Position numbers and translations under genes: made by a program
Part shown: piece after piece, positions 24,875 through 34,253 of the stretch
Layout of the letters: every line of letters starts with the position of its first letter
How positions within the stretch are numbered: the stretch's first letter is position 1
Notes under the pieces: generated by a model
Told to the model about the DNA's origin: nothing
Databases searched by the model: none
What the model saw: only the letters and a program-made list of their open reading frames with translations
Source: an uncultured Opitutia bacterium
GTDB lineage: Bacteria > Verrucomicrobiota > Verrucomicrobiia > Opitutales > Opitutaceae
NCBI GenBank assembly: GCA_903881475.1
Contig: CAIRTK010000044.1
Span: 1-64,000 of the forward strand
Length of the DNA stretch: 64,000 nucleotides
Reading direction: 5' to 3'

Positions 24875-27082
24875 ATGGTCTACTTCCTGACCGCAGCGGG
24901 TCTGCTCCTTCACCTCCTCCTCTGGGGTGCGGGTCTGGCCATGTTGTTGACCCCGCGGCCGTGGAGGAAGTGGTGGCCGGTTTTTTGCACCCCGATGGGG
25001 CTCGCGCTGCAGTCCGCGGTGGTTTGGGCGGGAGCTTATTCGGGGCTGCCTGGGGCCAATGTGTATGCTATCTGGTCCGAATTGATCCCGGCGGTACTGC
25101 TCGGGGTGGCGCTTTGGCGGGAAGGCGTCCGGCAGGTGACCGAGGTATTGCCGAAGTTCAGCGCCTTGGGAACCCTGATGCTGGTGGCGCTATGCTTCCT
25201 GGTCCTGCCCATGGCCCTGGCTTCGCGGGCGCTGACCACGTCCTCCCTGGGTAGCTGTGATGCGGCGGATTATGCGGCCGGAGCCCGGGTCTTCCAGGAA
25301 TTTTCCCGCAACTATCGCGGCGGCTTCATCGGGCTGTCCGAGGTGGTGAGCGTGGCGTCGGTGGATAATTTTTACGACTTCTGGATGCGGCTGAATCACT
25401 TCACGCCCTCGGCCCTGATCGCGTTCAATGGGGCAGTCTTCGGCTACGCGCCCTATGAAATCACCGGCCTCATGACGGTTTTACTGCTGGTGCTTTCGCT
25501 GCCGGCGGTGTTCTGGATGGCGCGCGCAGTCCTGCGCTATTCGCCGCGCGTCAGCCTGTGGATCGCGGCCATCTACGGGTTGAATCCGATCACGTGGTAC
25601 GCGGTGGCACATGTGGCGATGGGCCAGCTGCTCGCGGCCCACGCCATTGTCTTCATCACGTGGGCCGGCATCGCGCTCTGGCGGGGCCGGCTCACGTGGC
25701 GGCGCGGCTGGGCGATGGGAGGAGTGCTGGTCATGGCCTACTGGCTGGTGCTGGGCAGCTACAATTTCATCGTGATCGTCTGCCTGGTGCCGGCGCTGAC
25801 GTATGCCGGCGGCCAGGTTTTGATCTGGGGTGAATGGCGGCGGTTTGGGCAGTGGTTGCTGCTCATGCTGGTGCCGCTCGCGGTGGCAGGCGCGGTGTTC
25901 GGTGAACGCGTGCGGGGCCTGGTCGAGCGCTTCATGCTGTTCCGGCAGTATGATTTTGGCTGGCACATCCCGATCCTATCGCCCGAGGGCTGGCTCGGCG
26001 CAGTGAACGGGCCCGGGCTGGGTCCGCTGGCGATGTGGCTGCGGTTGCTGCTGACCTTTTCACTGTTTGTCCTGCTCACCGCGGCGATGCTCCGCGACCG
26101 GCGGTACCGCCAGCTCGCCGTTTACCGCGCTGCGACCATGATGCTGCCGGTCATGATCGGCTACAGCTACCTGGAGCTGCGCGGCGCGATGCTCGGCACC
26201 AATGCGAGCTACGATGCCTACAAGCTGATGGCGGTGTTTTTCCCGGGCCAGTTGTGCGGGTACTGTTATTGGACAACCCTGTCCCGCAGCCGTGCCCCGT
26301 GGCAGCGCTGGGCGGCCCGGATCGGCATCGCGGGCATGTTGGTGTTCAACCTGTCGGTGGCCTATCGGTTTGCCGTGCGCATGCAGAATCCGTCGCTGAT
26401 CGTGGACCGGGACATGGTGGAGCTGCAGAAAATTGAAACCCGGCCGGCGGTAACCTCAATCAATGTGGAGATCACGGACTTCTGGGCCCGGCTATGGGCC
26501 AATTCCTTCCTGCTCGAGAAGCCGCAATATTTCCTGACCCACACCTACGAAGGGCGGCTCAACACGGCGCTCAAGGGGGACTGGGAGTTGACCGACGGCT
26601 TGATTGCGGTGTCGGTTCCGACGGAAGCCGACTCCATCCGAATCGGCCGGAGTTTCACCCTGCTGAACCGGCACAGCTGGTTTTACCTGCGAGCCGAGCT
26701 GGGCGAGGGCTGGTATCCGGAGGAAAGGATAGCCCGGGTGTTCCGGCGCTGGAATTGGTCGAAGGGAAACGCGACCCTGGTGGTGGACAATCCCCAGACT
26801 ACGGCGCGAAAAATAAATCTGCGGCTATCGGTGCGCAGTCTGGTCAAGCAGACGATCGAGCTCTGGCATGGGCACCAGCTGGAAGGGACTGTGGCGGTGG
26901 GCGAGACGCTGGGGGAGAGAGTGCTGGAGGGCGTTGTGCTGCCGCCGGGCAGGACGATGCTCGAACTGCGCTCGAGCGTCCTGCCCGCGCCGCCCAAGGG
27001 GCAGGATGCAAGGCAGCTGGGGTTTGCCGTGTATGGCATCGAGCTCGAGGTTTTGCCCGGCAACGAATCCGCCACGCACTGA
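24875..27082 (+). CDS. Large GT-C-like membrane protein, C-terminal sandwich domain
   Basis: A 735-residue protein with about a dozen hydrophobic segments between residues 1 and 505. The first large outer loop has SCDAADYAAGARVF (about residue 128), an Asp-rich site in the place where GT-C enzymes keep their acceptor-activating acid. Residues about 590-735 are soluble and repeat the end of the 20.5-kb protein: GWYPEER, RWNWSKGNATLVVDNP and a final hydrophobic strand. Glycosyltransfer from a lipid carrier is the best guess. It precedes the epimerase/aminotransferase/GT2 operon by 49 nt and may be its first gene. The 185 bases upstream are AT-richer than their surroundings. Confidence 0.7.
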   Translation: MVYFLTAAGLLLHLLLWGAGLAMLLTPRPWRKWWPVFCTPMGLALQSAVVWAGAYSGLPGANVYAIWSELIPAVLLGVALWREGVRQVTEVLPKFSALGTLMLVALCFLVLPMALASRALTTSSLGSCDAADYAAGARVFQEFSRNYRGGFIGLSEVVSVASVDNFYDFWMRLNHFTPSALIAFNGAVFGYAPYEITGLMTVLLLVLSLPAVFWMARAVLRYSPRVSLWIAAIYGLNPITWYAVAHVAMGQLLAAHAIVFITWAGIALWRGRLTWRRGWAMGGVLVMAYWLVLGSYNFIVIVCLVPALTYAGGQVLIWGEWRRFGQWLLLMLVPLAVAGAVFGERVRGLVERFMLFRQYDFGWHIPILSPEGWLGAVNGPGLGPLAMWLRLLLTFSLFVLLTAAMLRDRRYRQLAVYRAATMMLPVMIGYSYLELRGAMLGTNASYDAYKLMAVFFPGQLCGYCYWTTLSRSRAPWQRWAARIGIAGMLVFNLSVAYRFAVRMQNPSLIVDRDMVELQKIETRPAVTSINVEITDFWARLWANSFLLEKPQYFLTHTYEGRLNTALKGDWELTDGLIAVSVPTEADSIRIGRSFTLLNRHSWFYLRAELGEGWYPEERIARVFRRWNWSKGNATLVVDNPQTTARKINLRLSVRSLVKQTIELWHGHQLEGTVAVGETLGERVLEGVVLPPGRTMLELRSSVLPAPPKGQDARQLGFAVYGIELEVLPGNESATH

Positions 27083-27131
27083 GCTTTCGAATCGCATCCC
27101 GGAAGGCTTTGCCTTGAATCGCTGCATCCGG

Positions 27132-28133
27132 ATGACCCACGCCACGCTTTTCAATAAGACCTATGCCGGCCGGCCAGTCCTCATCACCGGTGGCTTGGGT
27201 TTCATCGGGTCCACCCTTGCACGTGCCCTGGTGAAGCTGGGGGCAAAGGTCACGGTCGTGGACAGCCTGATCCCGGAATATGGCGGCAACCGCCACAATC
27301 TCGCGGGCCTGGCGAGCCGGGTCCGCGTCCACATCGCGGATGTGCGCGACTGGCCCAAGCTGCCCCGGCTGGTGCGCGGGCAGGCGGTGCTGTTCAATCT
27401 GGCCGGCCAGACCAGCCACATGGACTCGATGACGGACCCGCAGACCGACCTCGACATCAACGGCCGCGCCCAACTGGCGATCCTCGAGGCCTGCCGCCTG
27501 CATAATCCGAAGATCCGCATCGTCTTTGCGAGCACCCGCCAGATTTATGGCCGGCCGGATTACCTGCCGGTTGACGAATTGCACCCGCTCCGGCCGGTGG
27601 ATGTGAACGGCATCAACAAAATCGCCGGTGAGTCCTTTCATCTGCTCTATTCGCGGGTGTACGGCCTGCAGGCGACGGCATTGCGTCTGACCAACACGAT
27701 CGGGCCGCGTATGCGCGTGAAGGATGCCCGGCAGACCTTCGTGGGCGTCTGGATCCGCTGCCTCGTGGAGGGGAAGCCGTTTGAGGTCTGGGGCGGGGAG
27801 CAGCGGCGGGATTTCACGTACGTGGACGACGCGGTGGAGGCTTTCCTGCTGGCGGCGGCCCGGCCGGAGGCCGTTGGCGAGGTGTTCAACCTGGGCGGCC
27901 CGCCGCCGGTCACGCTGGGTCGCCTTGCAGAACTCCTGGTCGAGCTCAATGGCGGCGGGAGCTTCGCCGTCCGCTCGTTTCCCGCCGACCGGAAGAAAAT
28001 CGACATCGGGGATTTTTATGCGGATGACCGCCGCATCGGCCGGAAGCTGGGCTGGCGGCCGCGCACCGATCTGCGGACCATGCTGGCCAGGACCCTGACT
28101 TATTATCGCGGCGATCTGAGGCATTATGTCTAA
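27132..28133 (+). CDS. NAD-dependent sugar-nucleotide epimerase/dehydratase family protein
   Basis: A 333-residue extended SDR. The cofactor loop is GGLGFIGS (20-27), an Asp caps strand 2 (VVDSLIPEYGG), Ser134 lies in FASTRQIYG, and RDFTYVDDAVEAF is the substrate-side signature. The active-site YxxxK is replaced: the Tyr position is Asn159 in VNGINKIAGE, with Lys163 kept. ATG 27132 fits the start of the first strand. Its end overlaps the DegT aminotransferase by 8 nt. It probably prepares the 4-keto sugar or epimer the aminotransferase uses; exact reaction unknown. Confidence 0.85.
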   Translation: MTHATLFNKTYAGRPVLITGGLGFIGSTLARALVKLGAKVTVVDSLIPEYGGNRHNLAGLASRVRVHIADVRDWPKLPRLVRGQAVLFNLAGQTSHMDSMTDPQTDLDINGRAQLAILEACRLHNPKIRIVFASTRQIYGRPDYLPVDELHPLRPVDVNGINKIAGESFHLLYSRVYGLQATALRLTNTIGPRMRVKDARQTFVGVWIRCLVEGKPFEVWGGEQRRDFTYVDDAVEAFLLAAARPEAVGEVFNLGGPPPVTLGRLAELLVELNGGGSFAVRSFPADRKKIDIGDFYADDRRIGRKLGWRPRTDLRTMLARTLTYYRGDLRHYV

Positions 28134-29235
28134 CCCCCTGTTTTCAGCCGATCCCAAGGCCGGTTATCTCGCCCACGCGGAGGAAATCCGTGCGGCGATC
28201 GACCGGGTGCTGGCCAGCGGCTACTACATCCTGGGCCCGGAAGTTGAGGCCTTTGAGCGCGAGTTTGCCGCCTATCACGGGATTGGCCTGGTGGTGGGAG
28301 TGGCCAACGGCACGGAGGCGTTGGAACTCGCGCTGCGCGGCGTGGGTGTGGGCGCGGGGGATTTCGTCGCCACGGTGGCAAATACGGTGACGGCAACGGT
28401 GTCGGCGATCGAGCAGATCGGCGCCCGCCCGGTGTTTGTGGAGATCGAGGCGGACACGATGCTCATGTCGGCGCCGGCGCTTGAGGCCGTGCTGGCCGCG
28501 CAAGGCGGCCGCGTCAAAACCGTGGTGCCGGTGCATCTTTATGGCCAGCCGGCGGCCATGCCGGCCATCGTCGAGATCGCGCGCCGGTACGGCGCCAGGG
28601 TGGTCGAGGACTGCGCCCAATCCCATGGCGCGGTGATCGCCGGCCAGAAGGCGGGCACGTGGGGCGACGCCGCGGCGTACAGTTTTTATCCGACGAAGAA
28701 TGTCGGGGCGCTGGGTGATGGCGGCGCGGTGTTCACGCGCGACGCGGCGGTAGCGGAAAAGGTCCGGATGCTCCGGCAGTATGGCTGGCGCCAGCGCTAT
28801 GTGAGCGAGATTCCCGGCCGCAACAGCCGGCTCGACGAAGTGCAGGCGGCGGTGCTGCGGGTAAAACTGAAGCACTTGGATGCGGAGAACGCGGTGCGAC
28901 GGAGCCGGGCCGGCCGTTATCTGCACGGACTGGCATCGGCCCCGCTGCGCCTGCCTGCCGTGGCACGGGACGCCGGGCCGGTCTGGCACCAGTTCACCGT
29001 CCGCACTCCACGGCGGGAGACACTGCGCGCCGTCCTGGCCGAGCGCGGCATTCACTGCGGCGTGCTCTATCCCGTGCCCATCCATCGGCAGCCGGCGTAT
29101 GCCAGCCCGTCCTTGCACCTGCCCGAGACCGAGCGGGCCTGCGCCGAGGTGCTCTGCCTGCCGGTCCATCCGGCGGTGACCGACGCGGACGTTGACAGGG
29201 TTTGCGGGGAAATTCTTTGTTGGGCCAAATCGTGA
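28126..29235 (+). CDS. DegT/DnrJ/EryC1/StrS sugar aminotransferase
   Basis: A 369-residue PLP-dependent sugar aminotransferase acting on nucleotide-linked ketosugars. The internal aldimine lysine is Lys191 in SFYPTKNVGALGDGG. The pyridine-N Asp is Asp162 in VVEDCAQSHGA, and NGTEAL near 61-66 binds phosphate. HLYGQPA and GRNSRLDEVQAA are typical of 3- or 4-aminotransferases of this class. It sits in one operon with an epimerase before it and a polyprenyl-phosphate-type GT2 after it. This suggests an amino sugar made for lipid-carrier transfer. Confidence 0.93.
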   Translation: MSNPLFSADPKAGYLAHAEEIRAAIDRVLASGYYILGPEVEAFEREFAAYHGIGLVVGVANGTEALELALRGVGVGAGDFVATVANTVTATVSAIEQIGARPVFVEIEADTMLMSAPALEAVLAAQGGRVKTVVPVHLYGQPAAMPAIVEIARRYGARVVEDCAQSHGAVIAGQKAGTWGDAAAYSFYPTKNVGALGDGGAVFTRDAAVAEKVRMLRQYGWRQRYVSEIPGRNSRLDEVQAAVLRVKLKHLDAENAVRRSRAGRYLHGLASAPLRLPAVARDAGPVWHQFTVRTPRRETLRAVLAERGIHCGVLYPVPIHRQPAYASPSLHLPETERACAEVLCLPVHPAVTDADVDRVCGEILCWAKS

Positions 29236-29237
29236 CC

Positions 29238-30185
29238 ATGGCTGCCCCCGCGCTCAGTTTTGTGATCCCGCTGTACAACAGCGCGGATACGGTCCGATCC
29301 GTCGTGCGGACCATCGAGCAACTGGCCATCGAAGGCGGCCATGAAATCATCCTGGTGAACGATGGCAGCCGGGACGCGACCGCCCAGGTCTGCCGGGAAC
29401 TCGTGCGCGAGTCGCGGGTGCCGATGGTGTATGTCGAGCACGCCCGGAATTACGGCGAGCACAACGCCGTGCTGACCGGCTGGCGTCACGCGCGCGGGGC
29501 GCACGTCGTGAACCTGGACGACGACGGGCAGAATCCGCCCGCCGAGGCGGTGCGCCTCTGGCAGCAGGCCAGGGCTTCCGGGCTCGACGTGATCTTCGGC
29601 CATTATGCGGACAAGCGGCACTCCTGGTGGCGCAACCTGGGCAGCCGGTTCACGAACCGGATGACCGACTGGGCGCTCGACAAGCCGCCGGGGTTTTATC
29701 TTTCCAGCTTCCGCTGCGTGACGGCATTCGTGGCCCGGGAAGTGACGGCCCACACCAGCCCGTTTCCCTACATTGACGGGCTGATCCTGCAGGTGACCCA
29801 GCGCATCGGCTCGATTGAGGTCCGGCACGAGCCGCGGCAGGCCGGTGCGAGCGGCTATACCCTGCGACGGCTGGTGCGGCTGTGGCTCAGTGCCTGGGTG
29901 AATTTCTCCGTGCTGCCGCTGCGGGTGGCGACTGGACTCGGCCTCCTGATGGCTTTTGCCGGAATGATCGGCTTTGGCTGGGTGCTGTGGCTGCGCTACA
30001 CGAACCAAGGGCCGAATTTCGGCTGGGGTTCGCTGATGGTGGCGCTGCTGGTTTTCTCCGGCACGCAACTGGTCATGCTTGGGCTGATCGGGGAGTACAT
30101 CGGCCGGATGTTCATCGCCATCAACCAGCGCCCGCAGTCGGTCGTACGCGAGGTGATCACGAGCCGGGAAGACGGGAAGCTGTAG
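29238..30185 (+). CDS. GT2 polyprenyl-phosphate glycosyltransferase (ArnC/DPM1-like)
   Basis: A 315-residue GT2 enzyme with two C-terminal transmembrane helices. The catalytic part has SFVIPLYNSADTV, ILVNDGSRDATA and NLDDDGQNPP (the metal-binding DxD equivalent), then DKPPGFYLSSFRC, as in ArnC-type enzymes that load a sugar onto undecaprenyl phosphate. Helices lie at about 232-255 and 265-290. ATG 29238 begins 2 nt after the aminotransferase stop. The likely donor is the amino sugar nucleotide made by the preceding genes, and the product would feed the GT-C proteins. Confidence 0.9.
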   Translation: MAAPALSFVIPLYNSADTVRSVVRTIEQLAIEGGHEIILVNDGSRDATAQVCRELVRESRVPMVYVEHARNYGEHNAVLTGWRHARGAHVVNLDDDGQNPPAEAVRLWQQARASGLDVIFGHYADKRHSWWRNLGSRFTNRMTDWALDKPPGFYLSSFRCVTAFVAREVTAHTSPFPYIDGLILQVTQRIGSIEVRHEPRQAGASGYTLRRLVRLWLSAWVNFSVLPLRVATGLGLLMAFAGMIGFGWVLWLRYTNQGPNFGWGSLMVALLVFSGTQLVMLGLIGEYIGRMFIAINQRPQSVVREVITSREDGKL

Positions 30186-30228
30186 CGCAGTCCCAAGTGA
30201 TCCGCCGTAGGCAGGATGCCTGCGCTAC
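30182..30228. repeat. REP-like palindrome supplying both convergent stop codons
   Basis: Perfect 9-bp arms, GTAGCGCAG (30182-30190) and CTGCGCTAC (30220-30228), with GGCAGGATGCCT just inside the right arm. The TAG stop of the plus-strand GT2 lies in the left arm and the TAG stop of the minus-strand GT2 in the right arm. The right part matches the 22.2-kb element. Confidence 0.7.
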
Positions 30229-31172
30229 GGGCCTAGAATCCGGTCCCAGCGCGCGAGTTCATCCGCGATGGCGGCCTGCATGCCGGCATAGGCGGCGGCC
30301 GGCGGGTCGCGGCGCAGGCCGAGTGAGTAGAGCAAAGCCTGCAGGCCGAGCGGGTAGTCCGTGGCATCGTGCGAACCGGTCCACTCGCTTTCCAGGTAAT
30401 GCCGGCTCCAGGAGGAGCGGGCGCCAAGGCGCGCCAGTTCCTCGCGCCAGCGCAGGGTCAGACGGCGGCTGTTCTGCTCATCGCGCTTTTTCCGTCCCGG
30501 CGAGGAGCTGACGTGATGACGCACGAGGCTGCGGAGTGCGACGGCGCTCACGCAGCCGGCCGCCCGGGCGCGCAGGCAGAAATCGACATCCTCCCCGCCG
30601 TTGGCGAAACCTTCGTCAAAACCACCCAGGCGCAGGAAAAATTCCCGGCGCACCAGCGTGCAGGCGCCGGTGACGGCGTCCGCCTGCCGCCAGCTGTCGC
30701 GCGAACGGAGCCGCAGGCCGAATGGCAGCGAGGTGTCGTGCTCGGGCTTGCCGCGATGATTGATGAAAATGCCCGCATGGTCGATGGCGCCGGTCCGCGC
30801 GTTGCGCTGGACATTCCCGACCAAACCCACGCGGTTCCCCAGGCGCTGGTGGACGCCAAGGATGGGTTCGAGCCAGCCGGGTGAAAGGACAAGATCGTTG
30901 TTGAGGAGCCCGAGGAACTCGCCCCGCGCGGTGGCGGCGCCGCGGTTGTTGGCCCCGGCGTAGCCGAGGTTGCGCTCGTTGTGGATGACGCGAAAGGGCC
31001 CGGGTGAGGCCGTCAGGCCGCTCAGCCAGGCGCGGGTTCCATCCGTGCTGCCATCGTCGACCAGGATGATCTCGTGGGCCAGCCCGGAAGGCATCGCGGC
31101 CTGGAGACTCGCCACCATGGCCTGCGTGAGCGCGAGGCAGTTGTAGAGAGGGATGACGAACGAGACCTGCAT
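30225..31172 (-). CDS. GT2 glycosyltransferase (rhamnosyltransferase-like)
   Basis: A 315-residue GT2 enzyme with VSFVIPLYNCLALTQ, ILVDDGSTDGTR, FLGLLNNDLVLSPGW (DxD-type site), GAIDHAG and GGFDEGFANGGEDVDFCLR with the catalytic-base ED. No transmembrane helix is evident. It is closely similar to the N-terminal half of the GT2-GT4 fusion at 49.6-51.7 kb. It sits downstream of rmlA, rmlB and the reductase on the same strand, so rhamnose is a reasonable but unproven donor. Confidence 0.88.
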   Translation of the reverse strand: MQVSFVIPLYNCLALTQAMVASLQAAMPSGLAHEIILVDDGSTDGTRAWLSGLTASPGPFRVIHNERNLGYAGANNRGAATARGEFLGLLNNDLVLSPGWLEPILGVHQRLGNRVGLVGNVQRNARTGAIDHAGIFINHRGKPEHDTSLPFGLRLRSRDSWRQADAVTGACTLVRREFFLRLGGFDEGFANGGEDVDFCLRARAAGCVSAVALRSLVRHHVSSSPGRKKRDEQNSRRLTLRWREELARLGARSSWSRHYLESEWTGSHDATDYPLGLQALLYSLGLRRDPPAAAYAGMQAAIADELARWDRILGP

Positions 31173-31253
31173 GGGGCGGCGTCAGACAAGGGCAGAAAAA
31201 ATCCCGGGCTCCGAATCAAATCTCAGGCGGCTGGCCGATGCCGCGGGCGGGTC

Positions 31254-32120
31254 CTACACGACCTTGCGGAGGTACGTAGCGTAGCTGGACTTGCCGAGCT
31301 TGGTGATGTTCGCATCCAGCTGGGCGCGGTTGATCCAACCCTGCCGGTAGGCGATTTCCTCCAGGCAGGCGATCTTGAGGCCCTGCCGGTTCTCGATGAC
31401 ATGGACGAACTGCGCGGCCTCCATGAGGGAGTCGTGGGTGCCGGTATCGAGCCAGGCGGTGCCGCGGCCGAGAAGCTCGACACGCAAGCCGCCGGATTCC
31501 AGATAGAGTCGGTTGAGGTCGGTGATCTCGAGTTCGCCGCGTTTCGAGGGCTTCAGCTTGCGCGCCAGGCCGACAACCTCCCGGTCATAGAAATACAGGC
31601 CGGGAATGGCGTAGTTGGATTTCGGTTCGGCCGGCTTTTCCTCGAGCGACAGCACCCGGCCATCCGGCGCGAACTCGACGACACCGTAGCTTTTGGGATC
31701 GGCGACATGGTAGCCGAAGATGGTGGCTCCGGTGGTACGCGCCCCGGCGGTCTTGAGCGACTGGGTGAGCTCATGGCCGTAGAAAAGATTGTCGCCGAGG
31801 ATGAGGGCGGAGGGCGAGTCGCCGATATGGTCGGCGCCGATAAGGAAGGCCTGGGCCAGGCCGTCCGGGCTCGGCTGCTCGGCGTAGCTGAGCTTGACCC
31901 CGAGGTTGGCGCCGTCCCCGAGCAGGCGCCGGAACAGGGGCAGGTCCTGCGGGGTGGAGATGATGAGGATTTCCCGGATGCCGGACAACATCAGCACCGA
32001 CAGCGGATAATAGATCATCGGCTTGTCGTAGACCGGCATGAGCTGCTTGCTCACGGCGATGGTCAGGGGATAGAGCCGGGTGCCGGAGCCGCCGGCGAGG
32101 ATGATGCCTTTGCGGGACAT
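31254..32120 (-). CDS. rmlA: Glucose-1-phosphate thymidylyltransferase
   Basis: A 288-residue nucleotidyltransferase that makes dTDP-glucose. The nucleotide loop is [14 protein letters not shown], followed by [23 protein letters not shown] with the metal Asp, and [23 protein letters not shown] 32120 is the normal RmlA start. The gene follows rmlB and the NRS/ER-like reductase on the same strand with a 78-nt gap, forming a dTDP-deoxysugar operon without a recognisable rmlC. Confidence 0.97.
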   Translation of the reverse strand: MSRKGIILAGGSGTRLYPLTIAVSKQLMPVYDKPMIYYPLSVLMLSGIREILIISTPQDLPLFRRLLGDGANLGVKLSYAEQPSPDGLAQAFLIGADHIGDSPSALILGDNLFYGHELTQSLKTAGARTTGATIFGYHVADPKSYGVVEFAPDGRVLSLEEKPAEPKSNYAIPGLYFYDREVVGLARKLKPSKRGELEITDLNRLYLESGGLRVELLGRGTAWLDTGTHDSLMEAAQFVHVIENRQGLKIACLEEIAYRQGWINRAQLDANITKLGKSSYATYLRKVV

Positions 32121-32198
32121 GGGAACGTGTTTCAAGTTAGGGGAGCTTAAGTTTTAAGCAGCAGGGACCGCGGCCGTACAACTTAAACCTTGGTCGGC

Positions 32199-33266
<1,068 letters not shown>

Positions 33267-33272
33267 GGGAAC

Positions 33273-34145
33273 TTAGGCGGACTTTTTCCAGTGGCGGAGG
33301 GCCAGTTCAACGGCGGCGTGCACCTCAGTGAGATGGATGCCGGTTGCGGCGAGCTTGGAGGAGTCCATCACGCAGTTGGAGCGGGGGGTTTTGGCGGCGA
33401 GCTTCATGAAGTCGGCCTCGCTGGCGAAGAATTCGTAATCCTTGGGATGGACCCCGCTTTTTTTGATCAGGGCCACGACCTCGCGGGTGGTCACCTGGCC
33501 GGGGTTGGTGACATTGTAGGTCGAGAAGGGAATGCGCTTTTCCCAGCAGGCGAAGGTGGCGGCGACGAACTCCTCGAGTTGTGAAATGGAGTTGGTGGCC
33601 TCGAGCAGGCGCGGATAGCGCATCAGCTTGGTGAGATAGTTGCGGGGATTGTCCACTTCGTTGAACGGGATGCGGAGGCGCCAGACGTAGACATTCGGCT
33701 GGCCGGCCAGCACTTCCTCCCCAAGGGCCTTGGTGCCGCTGTAAAAGGAGCAATTGTTCTGGCGGAAGGTGAAGTTCGGGGCATCCGTTTCGGCAAAACC
33801 GCTGCCATCCGGGCGCGCGCCCGTAAAAATGCAACCGGAAGAGACGTGACCCCACGGCACGCCTGCTTCTAGGCAGGCCTGGGCGATGATGCCGGGCAGG
33901 ACGGCATTGCCCATGAGGCATTCGCCCTTGTGGAGTTCGCAGGCATCAACGTTGGGCTTGCCGGTGTAGCCGGCGGCGTTGATGAGGAATTCCGGGCGCT
34001 CGCGACGCAGGGCCTCAGCCAGGATGGCGGGATTACTGTAGTCGAGGTCCGCCCGACGCAGGTTGCGAAAGGCGATGCCCTTGCGCGTCAGGAGCGCCTG
34101 ATAGGCCTGACCGACGTAACCGGAACCACCGAGCAGATAAATCAT
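33273..34145 (-). CDS. dTDP-4-keto-rhamnose reductase, plant NRS/ER-like
   Basis: A 290-residue SDR of the RmlD superfamily: GGSGYVG at 6-12 and Tyr135-x3-Lys139 in FYSGTK. Beyond general RmlD traits it carries blocks typical of the plant and giant-virus bifunctional epimerase/reductases (NRS/ER, UER1): NAAGYTGKPNVDACE, the SSGCIF stretch, NPRNYLTKLMRYPRL and YNVTNPGQVTTRE. Those enzymes do both 3,5-epimerisation and 4-reduction. No RmlC-like gene is in the window, so this protein may complete dTDP-L-rhamnose by itself. Family recalled from memory; not searched. Confidence 0.85.
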   Translation of the reverse strand: MIYLLGGSGYVGQAYQALLTRKGIAFRNLRRADLDYSNPAILAEALRRERPEFLINAAGYTGKPNVDACELHKGECLMGNAVLPGIIAQACLEAGVPWGHVSSGCIFTGARPDGSGFAETDAPNFTFRQNNCSFYSGTKALGEEVLAGQPNVYVWRLRIPFNEVDNPRNYLTKLMRYPRLLEATNSISQLEEFVAATFACWEKRIPFSTYNVTNPGQVTTREVVALIKKSGVHPKDYEFFASEADFMKLAAKTPRSNCVMDSSKLAATGIHLTEVHAAVELALRHWKKSA

Positions 34146-34253
34146 GGAAGCGTTGATTGAAAGAGTTCGGACATGGGGGGAACAAGGTTTTTCTCGGCCT
34201 CCGTGGTTCGCGGTTTTCTCCCGGACGATCAGGGCGTTTGAACGTCCGGCCGA

